From positions 1 through 39,064 of the forward strand of contig CASEMX010000013.1 of assembly GCA_949289155.1 (NCBI GenBank): a stretch of DNA of 39,064 nucleotides, read 5' to 3'. Source of the DNA: an uncultured Parabacteroides sp. GTDB taxonomy: Bacteria; Bacteroidota; Bacteroidia; Bacteroidales; Tannerellaceae. This document shows, in pieces, positions 7,801 through 15,954 of this stretch. The notes beneath the pieces are model-generated. The model ran no database searches. It saw only the letters and a list, made by a program, of their open reading frames with translations, and had not been told where the DNA came from. Position 1 is the stretch's first letter, and each line of letters starts with the position of its first letter. The translations under genes were made by a program, and so were the position numbers.

Positions 7801-8181
7801 TTATTCCACTTTTCCCTTTATGGTCAAGATATAACTACCCTTCTTCCCATTACTATAAATAGATATCGTCTTAATAAAAGCGCCCGGACGATTTGCCGGA
7901 TTATATGTAATCTTTATATCACCGCTTTTGCCCGGAGCAATAGGTTCCTTCGTCCATTCAGGCGTTGTACAACCGCAAGAAGCTATAACCCGTGTGATAA
8001 CTAACGGTCCGTCACCTGTATTGTCTATTTTAAATGTATGCGAAACCTTTCCATCAACCTCTTTAATAGTACCAAAATCGAAAGAGGTTTCTTTTGCTGA
8101 AATAACCGCCTGCTTTTTCTGAGCCGAAATAGCCACTACCGAAAGCAACAATGCGGTTAAGATAAAAATAATACGTTTCAT
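7801..8181 (-). CDS. secreted DUF1573 protein (126 aa)
   Basis: The signal peptide (MKRIIFILTALLLSVVAISA) precedes one DUF1573 domain with VIASCGCTTPEWTKEPIAPG and a C-terminal ILTIKGKVE strand. It is the first gene of the unit that continues with the 373-aa paralogue and meaB. A -7 box lies 40 bp upstream. A role in the envelope is inferred; no enzyme motif is present. Confidence 0.92.
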   Translation of the reverse strand: MKRIIFILTALLLSVVAISAQKKQAVISAKETSFDFGTIKEVDGKVSHTFKIDNTGDGPLVITRVIASCGCTTPEWTKEPIAPGKSGDIKITYNPANRPGAFIKTISIYSNGKKGSYILTIKGKVE

Positions 8182-8220
8182 TTCTTATTCTACATTATTT
8201 ATATTTCCACTAATATCTCA

Positions 8221-8228
8221 CAAAGATA
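8221..8228 (-). promoter_or_regulatory. -7 box of the DUF1573-meaB unit
   Basis: TATCTTTG on the minus strand (8228-8221), 40 bp before the first start codon. The -33 box is not a clear TTTG. Confidence 0.5.
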
Positions 8229-8308
8229 CAAGTTTGTTTCTATTGCTTGCCGTTCCTCTGCGATTTTTTTGCAGCATAATCACATCTCTGACTCGAAACG
8301 CACCTTAT

Positions 8309-9634
8309 CTATTTCCGATAAACAATCGGGAGGTCTAATTTCTCCTGACTGCTCCGGGTTTGTGCACCTATTTTCGGTCCGGGAATCAAAGGACTGTACA
8401 TAAGGACATGACGAATGCGATTACGTTGTTGAGCCGTAAATCGATCAGAGCAACTTACTTCATAATCCATCAAATTGTAGGAAACAAATTCCCGTCCGGT
8501 ACTGCAATCTATCCGCATAACCAAATCATCGAATGAAACCGGACGATGCATCATATTCGCTTCCGCATAAATTGCCTCTCGTATCTTAGCATAAATATTC
8601 CGGTCGTAGGGCGGAGTATCAGTACAATAATCCGAATCTATACAATCGGATGCCAATTTGCCCTCCTCATCTTCATTGAATGCGTGGTGAAGTCCTAAGT
8701 AATGTCCCAACTCATGCGCCAAAGTAACGCTGACATCAGACGAATTATACCGTTCTGCCGTCGAACTCTGGTCAAAATAGAGGCTATTAACGGATACACA
8801 ACGCGGATAACCCAATTGTCTATAATCCATATAGGAATATTCGACCTCCGTAAGCCCTTCAAGATAAGTACTCCCTACTGCCGAATAGGCCAAATGGGAT
8901 ATTCCCAACGTAACAGTCTGACTTCCTGCTTCCGCAGCAAAATTATACAACACAATATTGATAAATCGGTTCTGATCCCACATGATTCCGATTTCTTCTT
9001 CGGCATTGCTTTCCATAAACTCTTCACAATCGATTGGCATTTCCGGCCATTCATGATATTGCACTCCGGGATTTTCCAATACGTTCCCTTCACCATCAGC
9101 CTCTGCCAAATAAAATTCCACATTGATGTCTTGGCCTGCCTCACCACCTGAATATCTTACTCCACCGGCATAGAAATTATTCACTTCTGCCAAGACTTCC
9201 TGAATCCGCTCCGGCAAAATATATTGCTTTGCATCGTTTTTATCTTTATATAACACATGAAAAACAACAGGAATACGGTAATGTAACTCTTGATTTTCGG
9301 GCAATGCGGCCTGACGAACCTGAATTTCCGTCTTGTGTCCGTTACTTGACAGCATAACCGTAGCAGTTCGCTCAGACGAAAGATTTCCGCTCACATCAAT
9401 ACGGATAGTCGCATTTCCGCTCCCATTCTTCGGATAGACATTACACCAATCCGGCTCCATACTCTCCGTTTCCCATGCACCTATCGCTTCTATATCTACC
9501 GAAAGAATGGTCCCTTCTGCCGGAACCTCCTCTAATTCGGTTTGTAGCACCGTTACCGCCGCACCATCATCACTACATCCTGCGAAAAATATTCCCGACA
9601 GAATCATACTTAAAAAGAGAATCTTGAACCTCAT
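8309..9634 (-). CDS. BACON-domain zinc-dependent metalloprotease lipoprotein (M43/pappalysin-like)
   Basis: A start at 9634 gives a typical lipoprotein signal (MRFKILFLSMILSGIFFAGC), with Cys as the lipid site. The upstream in-frame Met at 9661 would overlap the likely promoter. Residues about 30-110 form a BACON domain ending VRQAALP. The catalytic domain holds HELGHYLGLHH (about residue 307), the extended HExxHxxGxxH zinc motif of metzincins, and a Met-turn SYNLMDYE further on. CIDSDYCTDTP resembles the calcium and cysteine region of the pappalysin family. It is probably surface-exposed and degrades extracellular protein; the substrate is unknown. It stands alone between two oppositely oriented units. 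Confidence 0.9.
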   Translation of the reverse strand: MRFKILFLSMILSGIFFAGCSDDGAAVTVLQTELEEVPAEGTILSVDIEAIGAWETESMEPDWCNVYPKNGSGNATIRIDVSGNLSSERTATVMLSSNGHKTEIQVRQAALPENQELHYRIPVVFHVLYKDKNDAKQYILPERIQEVLAEVNNFYAGGVRYSGGEAGQDINVEFYLAEADGEGNVLENPGVQYHEWPEMPIDCEEFMESNAEEEIGIMWDQNRFINIVLYNFAAEAGSQTVTLGISHLAYSAVGSTYLEGLTEVEYSYMDYRQLGYPRCVSVNSLYFDQSSTAERYNSSDVSVTLAHELGHYLGLHHAFNEDEEGKLASDCIDSDYCTDTPPYDRNIYAKIREAIYAEANMMHRPVSFDDLVMRIDCSTGREFVSYNLMDYEVSCSDRFTAQQRNRIRHVLMYSPLIPGPKIGAQTRSSQEKLDLPIVYRK

Positions 9635-9658
9635 ACGCTCTATCCATTTATACTGTTG

Positions 9659-9666
9659 CAAATCTA
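9659..9666 (-). promoter_or_regulatory. -7 box upstream of the metalloprotease gene
   Basis: TAGATTTG (9666-9659 on the minus strand) fits TAnnTTTG. Transcription would begin around 9652, which supports the start codon at 9634 over 9661. The -33 element is weak. Confidence 0.4.
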
Positions 9667-9822
9667 TGAAATATTTTCCAACATGAACACAGCCATATCG
9701 CTTTTTGCAAAATATTTAGCATTCCTTTTCCGTAAAAAGAGATTCATAAAAAAACAAAAAACGCTTAACTTTCCAATAAAAATTCAGTCCTTTGTATAAG
9801 GAATTTTTAAAATGATAACTGT

Positions 9823-10401
9823 ATGAAACGATTCTATTTACTTATGCTGATTTTATTCAGCATTGTCGCATTACCTGCACAAGCACAATTTTCATGGGGA
9901 GTAAAAGGCGGGGCAAATATTTCCAGCCTTCATTTTTCTGACCTGCCGGAAACCTTTTCGAAGAGCAATATTACCGGTTTTCATATCGGACCAACCATCG
10001 AATTGATTGCACCGGTGGTTGGATTAGGTTTCGATGCCTCCATTCTCTATTCGCAAACCGGCGTAGAGATGGGAAAGCAAAAGATAAAAAACGATTATTT
10101 GGATATTCCGGTAAACCTGAAATGGAAATTCGGACTTCCATCCTTGAAAGTATATCTTGCAGCGGGTCCTTACGTCGGATTCCGCTTAGGAGGCGCTAAA
10201 GTATGGGAAGTTATCAGCGACCAAATCTCATCGAAAAGTTTCAGTGCCGGTCTGGATTTTGGAGCCGGTGTCGAATTATTCCGCCATTTGCAAGTAGGCG
10301 TAAATTACCAATTAGGATTAACTGAAAATTACAGCATGAAGAATCTGAATATCGGAGGGAAAAACAGAGGTTGGCAATTATCAGCTGCCATACTATTCTG
10401 A
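9823..10401 (+). CDS. small outer-membrane beta-barrel protein (PorT/OmpW-like fold)
   Basis: 192 residues with signal peptide MKRFYLLMLILFSIVALPAQAQ. The rest is a series of amphipathic strands typical of the 'outer membrane protein beta-barrel' family: FSWGVKGGANISSL, GFHIGPTIEL, LGFDASILYSQTGV, LKVYLAAGPYVGFRLGG, FGAGVELFRHLQVGVNYQLGL. It ends in WQLSAAILF, with a terminal Phe as expected for Bam substrates. Function is not known. The 160-bp region upstream is shared with the divergent metalloprotease gene. Confidence 0.88.
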   Translation: MKRFYLLMLILFSIVALPAQAQFSWGVKGGANISSLHFSDLPETFSKSNITGFHIGPTIELIAPVVGLGFDASILYSQTGVEMGKQKIKNDYLDIPVNLKWKFGLPSLKVYLAAGPYVGFRLGGAKVWEVISDQISSKSFSAGLDFGAGVELFRHLQVGVNYQLGLTENYSMKNLNIGGKNRGWQLSAAILF

Positions 10402-10557
10402 TATTTTTACCCTAAAATCCGTATCCAGACGAATCTCTTTATTCTAATTGAAAATATAACTGATAAATGCTGAAAAAACGGAGGGTGTGTCAAAATAGCA
10501 TTAAGAGATGTCATTTCGCCATTCCGAATGCGGTCAAAGAATCTCCTATTCAGCTGC

Positions 10558-10746
10558 CAACACGTGTTGCCGGCCTCCCGAGCCTCCGGAAGTGTTGCCA
10601 ACACGTGTTGGGAGGTCTCCCGAGCTTCCGAAAGTGCTGCCAACACGTGTTGGCACGTGTTGGGGGGTCTCCCGAGCTTCCGGAAATGCTGCCAACACGT
10701 GTTGGGAGGTCTCCCGGACCCTCGGATGGCTTGCCAACACGTGTTG
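10558..10746 (-). repeat. 42-bp palindromic tandem array A2
   Basis: CAACACGTGTTG palindromes start at 10558, 10599, 10641, 10693 and 10735. Spacings are 41, 42, 52 and 42; the 52 is explained by a 10-bp internal duplication, GCACGTGTTG. Each unit also has GGGAGGTCTCCC and CTTCCGGAA inverted repeats. Read on the minus strand, the units match the second half of array A1 closely, and the adjoining 62-bp module is in the same inverted orientation, so A1 and A2 are copies of one composite element. Confidence 0.93.
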
Positions 10747-10747
10747 G

Positions 10748-10809
10748 CAGATTTTTTTCAGAGGAAAATGGTAAAAAACGGAGCAAAGCGGAGTCGAAAC
10801 ATCTCCTAC
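10748..10809 (-). repeat. 62-bp array-flanking module, copy 2
   Basis: Inverted copy of 2634-2695 with about four differences in 62 bp. It borders array A2 exactly as the first copy borders A1. Confidence 0.85.
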
Positions 10810-10927
10810 AAACAGAGTAGGAGACCCTTCGACTGCACTCTGGGTGACGAAATGATAGCCTGATTCGGATTTTGACATACTCCCTATCTACTTCTTTCAG
10901 TATATTGATATAAAGCTATTTGTTCTT

Positions 10928-13393
10928 ATGTATTTTGTAGATGTCATTTTACCTCTCCCATTAGAAAACAAATATACATACCGAGTTCCTTCCGATTTAG
11001 AAAAGGCAGTTTCTACAGGTTGCCGAGTTATTGTCCACTTCGGGAAGAAGCGATTTTATACTGGCATCGTGACCGCTGTGTATGAACGTCCGCCAAAGAC
11101 AGATTATGAAATCAAAGAAATCTATGTATTGATGGATGCAACCCCGATACTACGGCGTCCGCAATTGCGTTTCTGGGAATGGATAGCCAATTATTATCTG
11201 TGCAAACTTGGAGATGTCTATAAAGCTGCATTACCCGCTGGACTGAAAATTGAAAGCGAAACGACGGTGGTGAAAAACAGGGAATATACGGAAGAAATCA
11301 CGCTAAAGCCGAATGAATTGTCGGTATTGCATGCTTTTACAACCGAAAAAGAGAAGCTAAGGGTTTCGGAATTGGAAAAGAGAACCGGATTGCGCAATAT
11401 CGTTCCGGTCATTGCTTCGCTAATGAATAAGGGATTGGTCGAGGTAAATGAGGAATTGAAACGGGGATATGTACCAAAAACGGAAACCTATCTGCGGTTA
11501 GCCGACGAATATAAGGAGGAGAATGTGCTTCATGCCGCTTTTGAACAACTCAAACGAGCAAAAAAACAAGAACAACTATTGATTGGCTTTTTGGAATTGA
11601 GCCATGCCTTGAATCCTGCATTAGAGCGGGATATATCAAAGAAAGAACTATTGGAAAAGTGTGGACAAAGTACAGCTATCTTGGAGGGATTGCTCAAACG
11701 GGGCATATTGGTCCCCTACGAAAAAGAGGTAAGCCGATTGCAAAGGCAGGTTTGCCGGCTACAATCACCCAACCCGCTTAGCGAGGCGCAGCAAGAGGCT
11801 TGTCAAAAGATACGGGAGGTATTCCGGGAAAAGGATATTTGTCTGCTACATGGCGTGACCTCATCCGGAAAAACAGAGATTTACATCCACCTTATCCGTC
11901 AGGTATTGGATTCCGGAAGGCAAGTGCTTTACATGTTGCCGGAAATTGCTATCACAACGCAGATTACCGAACGGCTCGCCAAATTCTTTGGAGACAAACT
12001 GCTGGTTTACCATTCCAAATTTACCGATAATGAACGGGTAGAAGTCTGGAACCGTCTGCTCCATGCGAACGGACCGATGCTGATATTAGGCGTACGGTCG
12101 TCGATATTCCTTCCTTTTAGCGACTTAGGCTTAGTGATTGTGGACGAAGAACATGAATATACCTACAAACAGCAAGAACCAGCTCCGCGGTACAACGCCC
12201 GGAACGCAGCGATGGTATTAGCCGGAATGCATGGGGGGAAAACATTATTAGGTTCAGCGACTCCTTCTATCGATTCCTACTTCAATGCACTGACGGGCAA
12301 GTTCGGTTTGGTCGAGCTCAAGACACGTTTCGGCACACATCAGTCGCCTGTCGTCATTCCTGTCGATACAAAAGAGCTAAAACGGAAAAAGCAGATGAAG
12401 CATCCGTTCCTCTCTCCAATCCTTCTCCAGAAAATGCAGCAGGCATTAGAACATGGCGAGCAAATCATCCTTTTCCAAAACCGAAGAGGCTTTGCTCCAA
12501 TGTTAGAATGCAAACAATGCGGATGGGTTCCCCGATGTGTCAATTGCGATGTCAGCATGACTTACCATAAATATCACCAACACTTGGTCTGCCATTACTG
12601 TGGATATACGCTTCGAGTACCGACAACCTGTCCCTCTTGCGGTTCGGAAGACCTCCAGATGCTGGGGTTCGGCACAGAAAAGGTGGAAGAAGAGATAGCA
12701 GGGGCTTTCCCGGAAGCGAAAGTCGAACGTATGGACTTGGATACAGCACGTACCCGGACAGCTTACGAGCGTATCATCGGAGATTTCGACAAAGGCAAGA
12801 CCCAAATACTGATTGGCACGCAAATGATATCCAAGGGCTTGGACTTCGGGAACGTCAGTGTGGTCGGAATATTGAATGCGGACGGACTGATGAACTATCC
12901 GGATTTCCGGGCTCACGAGCGCGCTTTCCAATTAATGATTCAAGTGAGCGGACGAACCGGCAGGCGTGACAAGCCGGGGACGGTTATCTTGCAAACATCC
13001 CAACCGGAGCATCCTTTGATACAGATGGTCGTAAACAACGCTTACCGGGAAATGGTAGATTGGCAGCTTGCCGAACGGCAACTCTTCCACTATCCGCCCT
13101 ATTTCCGCCTGATTGTACTGGTTTTACGTGGTAAGAACGAATCGGTAGTGCAGGACTTGTCGCGCACTTATGCCGACAAACTGCGCGACAAGCTGGGCGA
13201 ACGTGTCTTAGGTCCAGTCACTCCTCCGGTATCCTTTATCAAAACGCTCCATATCCGTAAGATTGTCATGAAAGTTGAGATTGCTGCCTCTATACAAGGG
13301 ATGCGGCGGGTATTGGATGAAGTCTATCAAGAAATGCAACAGTTCCCTACCTTCCGACAGCTGATTATCCACTATGATGTGGACCCGCTTTAG
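10928..13393 (+). CDS. priA: primosomal protein N', replication-restart helicase PriA
   Basis: 821-residue 3'-5' DNA helicase that recognises stalled forks and starts primosome assembly. The N-terminal 3'BD domain begins YFVDVILPLPLENKYTYRVP. Walker A is GVTSSGKTE (about residues 308-316), Walker B is DEEH (about 404), and motif III is GSATPS. Eight zinc-binding cysteines lie at about 528-573 (CKQCGWVPRCVNCD, CHYCG, CPSCG). Motifs V and VI are present as LIGTQMISKGLDF and QVSGRTGR. It is full length. The upstream space is occupied by the MITE-like element, and no clear promoter is seen there. Confidence 0.97.
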   Translation: MYFVDVILPLPLENKYTYRVPSDLEKAVSTGCRVIVHFGKKRFYTGIVTAVYERPPKTDYEIKEIYVLMDATPILRRPQLRFWEWIANYYLCKLGDVYKAALPAGLKIESETTVVKNREYTEEITLKPNELSVLHAFTTEKEKLRVSELEKRTGLRNIVPVIASLMNKGLVEVNEELKRGYVPKTETYLRLADEYKEENVLHAAFEQLKRAKKQEQLLIGFLELSHALNPALERDISKKELLEKCGQSTAILEGLLKRGILVPYEKEVSRLQRQVCRLQSPNPLSEAQQEACQKIREVFREKDICLLHGVTSSGKTEIYIHLIRQVLDSGRQVLYMLPEIAITTQITERLAKFFGDKLLVYHSKFTDNERVEVWNRLLHANGPMLILGVRSSIFLPFSDLGLVIVDEEHEYTYKQQEPAPRYNARNAAMVLAGMHGGKTLLGSATPSIDSYFNALTGKFGLVELKTRFGTHQSPVVIPVDTKELKRKKQMKHPFLSPILLQKMQQALEHGEQIILFQNRRGFAPMLECKQCGWVPRCVNCDVSMTYHKYHQHLVCHYCGYTLRVPTTCPSCGSEDLQMLGFGTEKVEEEIAGAFPEAKVERMDLDTARTRTAYERIIGDFDKGKTQILIGTQMISKGLDFGNVSVVGILNADGLMNYPDFRAHERAFQLMIQVSGRTGRRDKPGTVILQTSQPEHPLIQMVVNNAYREMVDWQLAERQLFHYPPYFRLIVLVLRGKNESVVQDLSRTYADKLRDKLGERVLGPVTPPVSFIKTLHIRKIVMKVEIAASIQGMRRVLDEVYQEMQQFPTFRQLIIHYDVDPL

Positions 13394-13431
13394 GGAGACA
13401 ACAAGGGTATCACATAATCGGAAAAGATGAT

Positions 13432-13439
13432 TACCTTTG
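13432..13439 (+). promoter_or_regulatory. -7 box before the exonuclease gene
   Basis: TACCTTTG, 22 bp before the ATG at 13462. No good -33 box is visible. Confidence 0.45.
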
Positions 13440-13461
13440 CCTAACAAACGAAATAAGGGAT

Positions 13462-13959
13462 ATGAAAGACTTTGCAGCCATTGACTTTGAGACAGCGAAC
13501 GGAATGCGCTCCAGCGTGTGCAGCGTAGGAGTCGTCATTGTCCGAAATGGGGATATTACAGAAAAATTATACCGGCTGATACGCCCGACTCCCAACTTTT
13601 ACTGCCGGCGCAACACAGAAATACATGGTCTGACAAGAAGAGATACCGACCGTGCCGAACTATTTCCTGCCGTATGGGCTGAAATTGCTCCACACATCAA
13701 GGATTTGCCATTAGTGGCCCACAATAGCGTGTTCGACGAAGGATGCTTACGTGCAGTATTTGATGCGTATGATATGGATTATCCCGAATATACCTTTTAT
13801 TGTACCTGCCGGACGTCACGAATCATCTATGGGAAAAAACTGCCGAACCACCGGCTTCAAACAGTAGCCGCATATTGCGGATATGACCTCCAACAGCATC
13901 ATCATGCACTGGCGGATGCCGAAGCCTGCGCATGGATTGCCCTCCGTCTTTTCCCATAA
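13462..13959 (+). CDS. DnaQ-like 3'-5' exonuclease (DEDDh)
   Basis: 165 residues of a single RNase-T/DnaQ exonuclease domain. The DEDDh residues are visible: Asp and Glu in AIDFETANG (Exo I), Asp in HNSVFDEGCL (Exo II), and His/Asp in HHALADAEACAW (Exo III). It resembles stand-alone exonucleases of Bacteroidetes annotated as 3'-5' exonuclease; no BRCT or polymerase domain is attached. Likely roles are proofreading-type or repair trimming of DNA ends. It lies 68 bp after priA but probably has its own start. Confidence 0.93.
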   Translation: MKDFAAIDFETANGMRSSVCSVGVVIVRNGDITEKLYRLIRPTPNFYCRRNTEIHGLTRRDTDRAELFPAVWAEIAPHIKDLPLVAHNSVFDEGCLRAVFDAYDMDYPEYTFYCTCRTSRIIYGKKLPNHRLQTVAAYCGYDLQQHHHALADAEACAWIALRLFP

Positions 13960-14006
13960 AGACTACGGGGTATGCATCGCATACGACCATCAATGGGCTT
14001 TTATAC

Positions 14007-14162
14007 CTCATATATGGGTATGGGTAGGACCCCATATATGGGATATCACAGACACCCATATATGGGTATTGACAGGACCCCATATATGGGGTATTACAGA
14101 CACCCATATATGGGTATTAACAGGACCCCATATATGGGGTATCACAGACACCCATATATGGG
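14007..14162 (+). repeat. 24-bp palindromic tandem array A3
   Basis: CCCATATATGGG (first copy CTCATATATGGG) starts at 14007, then 14031, 14055, 14079, 14103, 14127 and 14151: six intervals of exactly 24 bp. The 12-bp spacers alternate between two types (containing GACAGGAC or CACAGACA), so the higher-order period is 48 bp. It lies between converging genes. Confidence 0.95.
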
Positions 14163-14205
14163 GTATAAATACTCCCGATAAGGCGTATGTTGGTAAGACA
14201 AAGAA

Positions 14206-14252
14206 GGCTGTCTCAAAATGATAGCAACCATTTATTTGAGACAGCCTCTTTT
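14206..14252. terminator. strong bidirectional terminator
   Basis: GGCTGTCTCAAA (14206-14217) and TTTGAGACAGCC (14235-14246) form a perfect 12-bp stem, followed by TCTTTT on the plus strand and TTCTTT on the minus strand. It separates the convergent exonuclease and DUF4301 genes. The ends resemble the TGTGTCAAAAT ends of the element at 10480-10885. Confidence 0.8.
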
Positions 14253-14272
14253 ATCCGTTATCCGAATCTATC

Positions 14273-15799
14273 CTATTGCTGATGTTCCGGACGCAAAAGG
14301 TCGTTCACCGTCTTTACCGGATTGAATGTGGTAATCGGCACTTCAACGAACACCGTATTCCAATCACTCATCGCACCGTTCCAAAGTCCCGGCAATTCCA
14401 ATGCCTTCAAATCGCGGCCATCTTTACTCTTATAAGAGATGAATCCGGTATTCTTATCCACATACTTAGGCAAATCGAATTTCTCCCCTTTGTAGTTCTT
14501 CACGGCACATACCAAATCTACCGGATTGAAGTGCGTACCCTTCTCGAAGAGCGCTTTCTTTGCCGGGTCATTCATATCAATCTGTGAACTTTCCAGTACT
14601 TGTGGAGAAACAGAGCCATCCGGATTAACAGCCAAGAACGGACCGCCTCCGGGTTCGCCCACGTTCTTCACCATTCCGCAGACACGCAACGGACGATTCA
14701 ACTTATTCTTAATATAAAGGATAAGTTCTGCATCCTCCATCAACTTAATATCCGGCTTACGGATGCACAACTCATCATGCAAGAAATGAATCATCTCTTC
14801 AATCTGAGCATGTGAATACTTGCCCGAATCAATCAGGTTCAGATAGTTGAATATCTTTTCCTGTAAGCGGACCAATACACCAGCTATCAGCTTCTTATAA
14901 ATGATAGTAGCGGACTTGAAGCTGTCCGGAACGACATTGTCGATATTCTTCACAAATATGACATCTGCTTCCACATCATTCAAGTTCTCAATCAATGCCC
15001 CATGACCACCCGGACGGAACAGCAACTTTCCATCTTTATCCCGGAAAGGCGTGTTATCCAGATTCACGGCAATCGTATCAGTACTTGGCTTTTGTACACT
15101 GAAACTGATATCATATTTCACCGAGAACTTATTCTCATAGAAGGGCTGCTTCTCTGCAACCAACCGCTCGAACAAAGCCCGATGCTCCGGTGATACGGTA
15201 AAATGAATGTTCACCTCTCCGGCATTATTCTTAGCATACATTGCCCCTTCTGCCAAATGCTCCTCCATTGCTGTACGGAAACAATTCTCAGGATAAGTAT
15301 GGAAAAGCAACAGGCCTTTGGGCAACGCACCATAATTCAGCCCCTCCTTCTCCAGAAGATTAGCCACGATTTTCTTATACTCACCGGAAGCCATCAACGC
15401 TGGGATATCTCGGCTTGTATTCTCTTCACACTTCTGATTCAATGCTTGATAAAAGGCAAATTTACGAATATCGGCAAAGAACTTCTTCTCGAAATCGGTT
15501 GTAGGTTCGTTATATTCAGCCGACAAAAAAGCAAATAAGTTCTTAAACATACGGCTTGCCGCACCAGAAGCCGGAACAAATTTCAAAATACGCTTATTCT
15601 GGGTCAGATAAGCATCCCATGCATCCATATATTCCGGTTGTTTCTCTGCCGGAATAACCTTTATCCCTCTTTCTACGGACGCCGAAGCTTCAATTTCCAA
15701 GAATGGGAATCCTTTTTCGAAGCAAGATAATTGCTCTTCAATTTTTTCTTTCGAGATACCCTTGGTGGATATCTGCTCTAAATCTTTCGCGTTTAACAT
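14273..15799 (-). CDS. DUF4301 family protein
   Basis: 508 residues. It belongs to a conserved Bacteroidetes family of unknown function (DUF4301), recognised by KFVPASGAASRMFKNLFAFL (about residue 75), LPKGLLLFHTYP, FRPGGHGALIENLND (about residue 262) and the C-terminal GLWNGAMSDWNTVFVEVP. The GASGAAxRM-type stretch and GGHGAL recall nucleotidyltransferase-like folds, but I would not assign an activity. It is full length, cytosolic (no signal peptide), and alone on its strand. Confidence 0.88.
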   Translation of the reverse strand: MLNAKDLEQISTKGISKEKIEEQLSCFEKGFPFLEIEASASVERGIKVIPAEKQPEYMDAWDAYLTQNKRILKFVPASGAASRMFKNLFAFLSAEYNEPTTDFEKKFFADIRKFAFYQALNQKCEENTSRDIPALMASGEYKKIVANLLEKEGLNYGALPKGLLLFHTYPENCFRTAMEEHLAEGAMYAKNNAGEVNIHFTVSPEHRALFERLVAEKQPFYENKFSVKYDISFSVQKPSTDTIAVNLDNTPFRDKDGKLLFRPGGHGALIENLNDVEADVIFVKNIDNVVPDSFKSATIIYKKLIAGVLVRLQEKIFNYLNLIDSGKYSHAQIEEMIHFLHDELCIRKPDIKLMEDAELILYIKNKLNRPLRVCGMVKNVGEPGGGPFLAVNPDGSVSPQVLESSQIDMNDPAKKALFEKGTHFNPVDLVCAVKNYKGEKFDLPKYVDKNTGFISYKSKDGRDLKALELPGLWNGAMSDWNTVFVEVPITTFNPVKTVNDLLRPEHQQ

Positions 15800-15830
15800 A
15801 GTACGTACTAATTTTTGTGTTTAATTTCGC

Positions 15831-15838
15831 AAATGTAT
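15831..15838 (-). promoter_or_regulatory. -7 box of the DUF4301 gene
   Basis: TACATTTG on the minus strand (15838-15831), 32 bp before the ATG. The -33 region is weak. A TACTTTTA at about 15885 on the plus strand may serve the divergent RelA/SpoT gene. Confidence 0.45.
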
Positions 15839-15954
15839 AAAAATACCTTCAGAATATCACCCTTAATTCAAAATAAAAAGATACTTTTACCCCATGTTTT
15901 ATATTCTTTGTCCTCAAAACGGGCAATATTCAATATTAAAAATAGGAAAAGGCT

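Larger units (their letters stand above)
10480..10885. mobile_element. MITE/REP-like element with inverted ends, carrying array A2
   Basis: The left end GGAGGGTGTGTCAAAAT (10480-10496) is matched by the inverted right end (complement of 10885-10869) at 13 of 17 positions. Inside, a second inverted pair follows: GTCATTTCGCC...AAGAATCTCCTA (about 10510-10549) and, on the other strand, ATCATTTCGTCACCC...GGGTCTCCTAC (about 10858-10820). Between them lie the 62-bp module and the palindromic array. No transposase is encoded. The architecture suggests a non-autonomous inverted-repeat element; this is inference. It fills the space between the barrel gene and priA. Confidence 0.65.

Noticed and set aside
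10558-10746. CRISPR array
   Set aside because: Spacers are as conserved as the palindromes, the period is 42 bp with a 12-bp core, and there are no cas genes. It is a tandem repeat.
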